Source of the DNA: Gammaproteobacteria bacterium
Lineage (GTDB): Bacteria; Pseudomonadota; Gammaproteobacteria; Burkholderiales; Burkholderiaceae_C
DNA: 9,890 bases
Assembly: GCA_018903185.1 (NCBI GenBank)
Contig: JAHIQV010000265.1
Span: forward strand, 1 to 9,890
Direction: 5' to 3'
The notes under the pieces were generated by a model. The model searched no databases. It worked only from the letters and a program-made list of their open reading frames with translations, and had not been told where the DNA came from. Made by a program: the position numbers and the translations under genes. This document shows positions 5,888 through 9,890 of the stretch, one piece after another. The stretch's first letter is position 1; every line of letters starts with the position of its first letter.

Positions 5888-6568
5888 TCAGGGTTTCAGT
5901 GCGACGCCCGCCTTGTCGGGCGAACCTTCCAGCCCGGCCAACAAGGCCCGGCTGTTGCCCGGGATCACCATCTGGAACTGGTTGTCCACGAAGGTGTAGT
6001 CGAAGTAACCCATGCGCGCCAGCGGCTGGATCTTCAGCACATCCACCAGCCCCTCGGGCGTGATCACCTCATCGGCGATGTGCACCGCCACGACGCGCCC
6101 GAACACCACGTCGGCCGTGCCCATGGGCGGCACGCCGGGAAAGCGCAAGGTGTTGAGGTACACGCACTCGAACTGGATCGGCGAGCCCGCCACGCGCGCC
6201 GGCCTGACCTTGCGCGAGGGCAGCTTGGTGAGCCCCGCGCGTTCGAATTCGTCCACACCGTGCGGCAGTTCCTCGGCGCTGATATTGACCGCATCGCGCA
6301 ACGCGTAGGTGGCCATGTTCCAGACAAACTCACCGGTTTCTTCCGCGTTGCGCACCGAGTCCTTGCGTTGCCCACCGGTGTCCTGGTTGGCCGAGAACAT
6401 CACGATTGGCGGGTTGAAAGTCACGTTCTGGAACTGGCTGTAGGGCGCCAGGTTGTGGCGCCCCTGACCGTCCATGGTGGAAATCCAGCCGATCGGCCGG
6501 GGCACCACGCAGGACTTGAAGGGATCGTGCGGCAGGCCGTGGGCGGTGACACCGGGCTCGTAGTACAT
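5888..6568 (-). CDS. Flavin reductase family protein (FMN-binding split barrel)
   Basis: A 226-residue protein of the flavin-reductase-like split-barrel family, whose members bind FMN and either supply reduced flavin to a partner oxygenase or act on other substrates. The FMN-binding signature is clear: PRPIGWIST (23-31), then GRHNLAPYSQF (36-46), and a later QRKDSVRNAEETGEFVWN (67-84, key residues R68, K69, D70, E80). No second domain is present. The ATG at 6568 has GGGAG five bases upstream. It begins 15 bp after the thiolase stop, so the two are almost certainly one transcript. No monooxygenase gene is in view, so the electron acceptor is unknown. Catabolism of an aromatic or CoA-linked compound is an inference from the neighbour. 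Cytoplasmic. Confidence 0.88.
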   Translation of the reverse strand: MYYEPGVTAHGLPHDPFKSCVVPRPIGWISTMDGQGRHNLAPYSQFQNVTFNPPIVMFSANQDTGGQRKDSVRNAEETGEFVWNMATYALRDAVNISAEELPHGVDEFERAGLTKLPSRKVRPARVAGSPIQFECVYLNTLRFPGVPPMGTADVVFGRVVAVHIADEVITPEGLVDVLKIQPLARMGYFDYTFVDNQFQMVIPGNSRALLAGLEGSPDKAGVALKP

Positions 6569-6583
6569 GTCGGCTCCCGGTGG

Positions 6584-7786
6584 TCAGACTCGCTCGATGA
6601 TCAGCGCAATCCCCTGCCCGACACCGATGCACATGGTGCACAGCGCGTAGCGCCCGCCGGTGGCGTGCAGCCGGTTGACCGCCGTGGTGGCCAGGCGCGC
6701 ACCGCTGGCGCCCAGCGGGTGACCCAGCGCGATGGCGCCGCCCCAGGCGTTCACGCGCTCGTCGTCATCGTTCAGGCCCAGGGTGCGCAGCACGGCCAGG
6801 CCTTGCGCGGCAAAGGCTTCGTTGAGTTCGATCACGTCCAGCTGGTCCAGCGTCAGGCCGGTGAGCGCGAGCACCTTCTGCGTGGCCGGTGCCGGGCCGA
6901 TGCCCATGATGCGCGGGGCCACGCCCGCCGTCGCCATGCCCACGATGCGGGCCCTGGGCGTCAGGCCATTCTTGGCAGCGGTGGCTTCGTCGGCCAGCAG
7001 CAGCGCGCAGGCGCCGTCGTTCACGCCGCTGGCGTTGCCGGCCGTCACGGTGCCGTCGGGTCGCACCACGCCCTTGAGCCTGGCCAGCGTGTCCAGGCTG
7101 GTTTCGCGCGGGTGTTCGTCGGTGTCCACGACGATGGCGTCGCCCTTCTTCTGCGGGATGCTCACCGGACAGATTTCGCGCGCCAGATGACCGGCCTGGA
7201 TGGCGGCGACAGCTTTCATCTGGCTTGAGAGCGCCATGCGGTCCTGCGCTTCGCGCTCGATCTTGAATTCCGTGGCCACGTTTTCGGCCGTCTCGGGCAT
7301 GGAGTCCACACCGTACTGTGCTTTCATCAGCTTGTTGACGAAGCGCCAGCCGATGGTGGTGTCGTACACGGCGTTGTTGCGACTGAAGGCACTCTCGGCT
7401 TTGGGCATGACGAAGGGGGCGCGACTCATGCTTTCCACACCGCCCGCGATCATCAGGCCGGCTTCACCGGCCTTGATGGCCCGGGCTGCAGTGCCCACCG
7501 CGTCCAGGCCCGAGCCGCACAGGCGGTTGATGGTGGCGCCAGGCACTTCCAGCGGCAGGCCGGCGAGCAGGCTGCTCATGTGGGCGACGTTGCGGTTGTC
7601 TTCCCCGGCCTGATTGGCGCAGCCAAAGAGCACGTCGGTGATCGCGGCCCAGTCCACGTTCGGGTTGCGCGCCATCAGGGCTCTGAGGGGAATGGCGCCG
7701 AGGTCGTCGGTGCGCACCGAGCTGAGGGCGCCGCCGTAGCGGCCGAAGGGGGTGCGGATCGCATCGCAGATGAAGGCTTGGTTCAT
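6584..7786 (-). CDS. pcaF: Acetyl-CoA acyltransferase, probable 3-oxoadipyl-CoA thiolase
   Basis: A 400-residue degradative thiolase. The nucleophile is C90 in NRLCGSG, the acid-base residues are H356 in GHPLGASG and C386 in CIGVGQG. NEAFAAQ (322-328) is also intact, so the enzyme should be active. The features GRYGGALSSVRTDDLGAIPL (15-34, key residues G18, R25, D27, D28) and CANQAGEDNRNVA (56-68) are those of 3-oxoadipyl-CoA thiolases (PcaF/PaaJ), which cleave 3-oxoadipyl-CoA to succinyl-CoA and acetyl-CoA in the last step of aromatic ring catabolism. The length fits. No other pca or paa gene is nearby, so another 3-ketoacyl-CoA substrate is possible. The ATG at 7786 has AGGAG (7794-7798) seven bases upstream. 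The flavin reductase follows after 15 bp. Divergent from DUF1841. Confidence 0.85.
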   Translation of the reverse strand: MNQAFICDAIRTPFGRYGGALSSVRTDDLGAIPLRALMARNPNVDWAAITDVLFGCANQAGEDNRNVAHMSSLLAGLPLEVPGATINRLCGSGLDAVGTAARAIKAGEAGLMIAGGVESMSRAPFVMPKAESAFSRNNAVYDTTIGWRFVNKLMKAQYGVDSMPETAENVATEFKIEREAQDRMALSSQMKAVAAIQAGHLAREICPVSIPQKKGDAIVVDTDEHPRETSLDTLARLKGVVRPDGTVTAGNASGVNDGACALLLADEATAAKNGLTPRARIVGMATAGVAPRIMGIGPAPATQKVLALTGLTLDQLDVIELNEAFAAQGLAVLRTLGLNDDDERVNAWGGAIALGHPLGASGARLATTAVNRLHATGGRYALCTMCIGVGQGIALIIERV

Positions 7787-7815
7787 GGCTTGTCTCCTGT
7801 TTTCAAAACATGCAG

Positions 7816-7822
7816 GATAATG
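7816..7822. promoter_or_regulatory. Overlapping divergent -10 elements between thiolase and DUF1841 genes
   Basis: GATAAT (7816-7821, five of six matches) ends six bases before the DUF1841 ATG at 7828. On the minus strand CATTAT (7822-7817, four of six) lies about 30 bases before the thiolase ATG and would give a leader of roughly 24 bases containing AGGAG. The whole divergent gap is 41 bp. No strong -35 is visible on the plus strand (a TTGTCT lies 20 bp upstream). Confidence 0.45.
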
Positions 7823-7827
7823 CATCC

Positions 7828-8265
7828 ATGTTCAGTCCGTCACAAGCCGATGTGCGGCGATTTTTCTGTTCGGTCCATGCCAAGCGCCTGGGCGAACAAC
7901 CCATGGAAGCCATCGAGACCCTGGCCGGCCAGTGGATCGCCGAACACCCCGAATACCACGCCGAGCTTTCCGACGTGGACGCGGCGCTCGCCCGCCTTGG
8001 CGAAGCGGGCAGCGGCGCCAGCGAGAACCCTTTCCTGCACCTGTCGATGCACCTGTCGATCAGCGAACAGTGCAGCATCGACCAGCCACCTGGCATCCGC
8101 CAGGCGGTGGAACTGCTGGCCGCGCGACGCGGCGATCTGCACGCCGCGCACCACGAGGTGATGGAATGCCTGGGCACCATGCTCTGGGAAAGCCAGCGCG
8201 CCGGCCGACCGCCCGACGGCCAGGCCTACATCGACCAGGTGCGCCGCCGGGCGACGCAGGACTGA
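7828..8265 (+). CDS. DUF1841 family protein
   Basis: A 145-residue soluble protein of the DUF1841 family, widespread in beta- and gammaproteobacteria and of unknown function. Family-like features are MFSPSQADVRRFF at the N-terminus, HPEYH (40-44), a His-containing NPFLHLSMHLSISEQ (67-81, key H71 and H75), and HEVMECLGTMLWESQR near the C-terminus (about 109-124). The repeated conserved His residues hint at metal binding, but this is only an impression. The start is set at 7828 because the family begins MF-x-PS; the ATG at 7810 would add six residues. AGGA lies ten bases upstream, inside a GATAAT hexamer that ends six bases before the ATG, so leaderless translation is an alternative. It ends four bases before a strong bidirectional terminator. 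Confidence 0.88.
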   Translation: MFSPSQADVRRFFCSVHAKRLGEQPMEAIETLAGQWIAEHPEYHAELSDVDAALARLGEAGSGASENPFLHLSMHLSISEQCSIDQPPGIRQAVELLAARRGDLHAAHHEVMECLGTMLWESQRAGRPPDGQAYIDQVRRRATQD

Positions 8266-8268
8266 CAC

Positions 8269-8296
8269 AAAAAAGCCGCTCAACGAGCGGCTTTTT
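8269..8296. terminator. Bidirectional intrinsic terminator
   Basis: A 7-bp perfect stem, GCCGCTC (8275-8281) and GAGCGGC (8285-8291), with a three-base loop, is flanked by six A (8269-8274) and five T (8292-8296). It works in either direction. It separates the convergent DUF1841 and cytochrome genes. Confidence 0.93.
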
Positions 8297-8313
8297 CATG
8301 AACGGTGCAACGA

Positions 8314-8982
8314 TCAGCGGAAGCGCGACTGCGGCACCACCGACAGCTCGCCGTCGAGCGAAGCCAGGTACTTGGCGATCTGGCGCATTTCGGCCGGGGT
8401 GTACTGCTTGGCCATGCCGGCCATGATGGGGTTGGCGCGACCGACCACGCTGTTGCCCTCGACCGTGTAGGCCTTGAGGGCCACGAACAGGTAGTCGGCG
8501 TGCTGGCCACCAATCTTGGGGTAGCTCGGATCGATCGGCTTGCTGAAGTTGGCGCCGTGGCAGGAAGCGCAGGCACCCTTTTCGATCAGCGCCAGCGTGA
8601 CTTCGTTGGCCGCCTTCGGGGTTTCGGTGGCGGTTTTTGACGCGTGCGATGCGTAGAAAGCGCCCAGATCGGCCATGTCCTGCTCGCTCAGCGAAGCGGC
8701 GATGCCGCGCATGGACGGGTGCTTGCGTTCACCACTCTTGTAAGCGGTCAGGGCCGCCACGATGTATTTGTCCGACTGGCCCGAAATCTTGGGGACTTTG
8801 TGGATTTCGGGAAAACTGTTCTGGTAGCCCGGGATGCCATGGCAACCGATGCACATGTCGGCCTTCTTCTGACCGGCGTCCGCGTTGCCGGTGAGGCCCT
8901 GCGCCTGGGCGGTCAGCGCGACCGCGGAGAACGTCGCAGCGGCGACAAGTGAACGGGCGATCATGGGCAACAGTTGGTTCAT
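8314..8982 (-). CDS. Di-haem c4-type cytochrome c
   Basis: A 222-residue exported cytochrome. A Sec signal peptide spans about 1-27 (a short basic N-region, the hydrophobic core SLVAAATFSAVALT, and AQA before the cleavage site). Two c-type haem sites follow, C44-x-x-C47-H48 and C138-x-x-C141-H142, one in each of two similar domains, with likely axial Met ligands at M91 and in the 187-190 region (NPIMAGM). This is the two-domain cytochrome c4 layout; c4 proteins carry electrons from the bc1 complex to terminal oxidases, including cbb3, on the periplasmic face. Length is typical. The ATG at 8982 gives the signal peptide; an ATG at 9021 would add 13 unlikely residues. No clear ribosome binding site is seen. 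An exact FNR box lies 25 bp upstream, pointing to oxygen control. Confidence 0.93.
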   Translation of the reverse strand: MNQLLPMIARSLVAAATFSAVALTAQAQGLTGNADAGQKKADMCIGCHGIPGYQNSFPEIHKVPKISGQSDKYIVAALTAYKSGERKHPSMRGIAASLSEQDMADLGAFYASHASKTATETPKAANEVTLALIEKGACASCHGANFSKPIDPSYPKIGGQHADYLFVALKAYTVEGNSVVGRANPIMAGMAKQYTPAEMRQIAKYLASLDGELSVVPQSRFR

Positions 8983-9007
8983 TTTGCAAGCACAATGAGA
9001 TGGATGA

Positions 9008-9021
9008 TTGATAAAAATCAA
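9008..9021. promoter_or_regulatory. FNR/ANR-type binding site between cytochrome c and moxR genes
   Basis: The sequence TTGAT-AAAA-ATCAA matches the FNR consensus exactly, and symmetry extends to ATTGAT...ATCAAT (9007-9022). It lies just downstream of the -10 of the leftward cytochrome gene and overlaps the -35 of the likely rightward moxR promoter. Both positions would be expected to repress when FNR is active. A role as activator of an unseen start site cannot be excluded. Confidence 0.7.
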
Positions 9022-9027
9022 TGCTCG

Positions 9028-9033
9028 ATTATA
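9028..9033 (-). promoter_or_regulatory. -10 element of the cytochrome c gene
   Basis: On the minus strand the hexamer is TATAAT, a perfect -10. Transcription would start near 9021, giving a leader of about 39 bases that begins with the FNR box. The -35 region is poor (GTGGCT at 17-bp spacing). Confidence 0.55.
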
Positions 9034-9081
9034 TAGACTCGATCATCACCAGCCACTTATTGATTACCCTGATCCCCTGCG

Positions 9082-9101
9082 CTGCGGTCAGTGGACCGCG
9101 G
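9082..9101 (+). repeat. Hairpin in the moxR leader
   Basis: An 8-bp stem (one T-G wobble), CTGCGGTC (9082-9089) with GACCGCGG (9094-9101) around an AGTG loop, lies 44 bases before the moxR start. The nearest T-run, TTTT at 9117-9120, is too far for a normal intrinsic terminator. The rest of the leader is pyrimidine-rich. Confidence 0.4.
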
Positions 9102-9145
9102 CCCGCCCACCCAGCGTTTTCCCTTCCCAAACCCCCGTCCACGTC

Positions 9146-9890
9146 ATGAAATTCCAAGGCTCCCAGAATTACGTCGCCACCCAGGACCTGATGCTGGCCG
9201 TCAACGCCGCCATCACCCTGAAGCGCCCGCTGCTCGTCAAGGGCGAACCCGGCACCGGCAAGACCATGCTGGCCGAGGAGGTGGCCGAAGCGCTGAAGCT
9301 GCCGCTGCTGCAGTGGCACATCAAGAGCACCACCAAGGCGCAGCAGGGGCTGTACGAATACGACGCGGTGAGCCGCCTGCGCGATTCGCAGCTGGGCGAC
9401 GAGAAGGTCAAGGACATCCACAACTACATCGTCAAGGGCGTGCTCTGGCAGGCCTTCACGGCCGACCAGCCGGTGGCGCTGCTGATCGACGAAATCGACA
9501 AGGCCGACATCGAGTTCCCCAACGACCTGCTGCGCGAACTCGACCGCATGGAGTTCTACTGCTACGAGACGCGCGAACTGGTCAAGGCCAAACACCGCCC
9601 GCTGGTGTTCATCACCTCCAACAACGAAAAGGAACTGCCCGACGCCTTCCTGCGCCGCTGCTTCTTCCACTACATCAAATTCCCCGACGCCGAAACCATG
9701 AAGCGCATCGTGGACGTGCACTTCCCCGACCTCAAGCAAGACTTGCTGACCGCGGCGATGAAAACGTTCTACGACGTGCGCAACCTGCCCGGCCTGAAAA
9801 AGAAGCCCAGCACCAGCGAGCTGCTGGACTGGCTCAAGCTGCTGCTGGCCGAAGACATCCCGCTCGAGGCGCTGCAGAGCGCCGACAGCA
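9146..9890 (+). CDS. MoxR family AAA+ ATPase (3' end beyond window)
   Basis: The first 248 residues of a MoxR-type AAA+ ATPase; the frame is open to the right edge. Seen: Walker A GEPGTGKT (33-40), Walker B ALLIDEIDKAD (111-121, key D115 and E116), a sensor-1 region FITSNN (155-160) and arginine-finger candidates R170/R171 in AFLRRCFFHY. MoxR proteins act as cytoplasmic chaperones that help assemble or activate enzyme complexes, usually with a von Willebrand factor A-domain partner encoded next door; that gene would lie beyond the right edge. The ATG at 9146 gives the conventional N-terminus (MKFQGSQNYVAT). No ribosome binding site is seen in the pyrimidine-rich bases before it. Divergent from the cytochrome c gene across 163 bp, sharing an FNR box. 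Confidence 0.92.
   Translation, partial: MKFQGSQNYVATQDLMLAVNAAITLKRPLLVKGEPGTGKTMLAEEVAEALKLPLLQWHIKSTTKAQQGLYEYDAVSRLRDSQLGDEKVKDIHNYIVKGVLWQAFTADQPVALLIDEIDKADIEFPNDLLRELDRMEFYCYETRELVKAKHRPLVFITSNNEKELPDAFLRRCFFHYIKFPDAETMKRIVDVHFPDLKQDLLTAAMKTFYDVRNLPGLKKKPSTSELLDWLKLLLAEDIPLEALQSADS

Larger units (their letters stand above)
9008..9035 (+). promoter_or_regulatory. Probable rightward promoter for moxR
   Basis: TTGATA (9008-9013, five of six) and TATATA (9030-9035) are 16 bp apart; TATAGA at 9032-9037 with an 18-bp spacer is an alternative. The -35 is the left half of the FNR box, and the -10 overlaps that of the leftward cytochrome gene. The transcript would carry a leader of about 100 bases before the moxR ATG. 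Confidence 0.5.

Noticed and set aside
6080..7228. Long open frame on the plus strand opposite the flavin reductase and thiolase genes (382 codons)
   Set aside because: It crosses from one real gene to the next, is rich in Arg/His/Gly/Gln and has no recognisable domain. The minus-strand products are unmistakable.
9029..9739. Open frame on the minus strand opposite moxR (236 codons)
   Set aside because: The plus-strand MoxR motifs are clear, and this frame shows only the Val/Leu/Gln/Asp pattern of an antisense shadow.

Overview
The window looks like an ordinary chromosomal stretch of a high-GC betaproteobacterium, most likely Burkholderiales, family Comamonadaceae (Hydrogenophaga/Acidovorax-like). 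This rests on the G/C-rich third codon positions, the feel of the protein sequences, and local pairings I associate with that family (BioC-type methyltransferase beside ComF, TrmL nearby, a c4-type cytochrome divergent from a MoxR ATPase). No mobile element, CRISPR array, rRNA or tRNA gene was seen.

Layout, left to right. 1-439 is non-coding and holds two FNR/ANR-type boxes that probably serve a leftward gene beyond the left edge. A leftward BioC-type methyltransferase (440-1372) diverges from rightward comF (1407-2144). trmL (2318-2791) and a 107-residue protein of unknown function (2937-3260) follow. Three leftward genes come next, converging on the unknown gene: a TauE/SafE permease (4470-5219), an orphan ParA-type ATPase (3805-4422) and a MaoC-like hydratase (3279-3734). 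A TRIC/UPF0126 membrane protein (5237-5875) diverges from the permease across only 17 bp. It converges on a leftward pair: a 3-oxoadipyl-CoA-type thiolase (6584-7786) followed by a flavin reductase (5888-6568). A DUF1841 gene (7828-8265) diverges from the thiolase and ends at a bidirectional terminator shared with a leftward di-haem c4-type cytochrome (8314-8982). The cytochrome diverges from a MoxR-family AAA+ ATPase (9146 to the right edge, cut off).

The genes do not form one pathway. They are housekeeping (trmL, comF), catabolic (thiolase plus flavin reductase, perhaps the hydratase), transport and respiratory pieces arranged mostly as tight divergent or convergent pairs. The noteworthy signals are regulatory. 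There are two exact and one near-exact FNR boxes, both groups in respiratory or probable upstream-regulatory positions. At three rightward genes (comF, the TRIC gene, DUF1841) a -10-like hexamer lies exactly six bases before the ATG with no convincing ribosome binding site, which suggests leaderless mRNAs, and the divergent partners seem to share overlapping -10 elements. A perfect 9-bp inverted repeat sits directly against the start of the MaoC gene, and the BioC-type protein lacks a recognisable SAM-binding glycine motif. I see no convincing new multi-gene system here.
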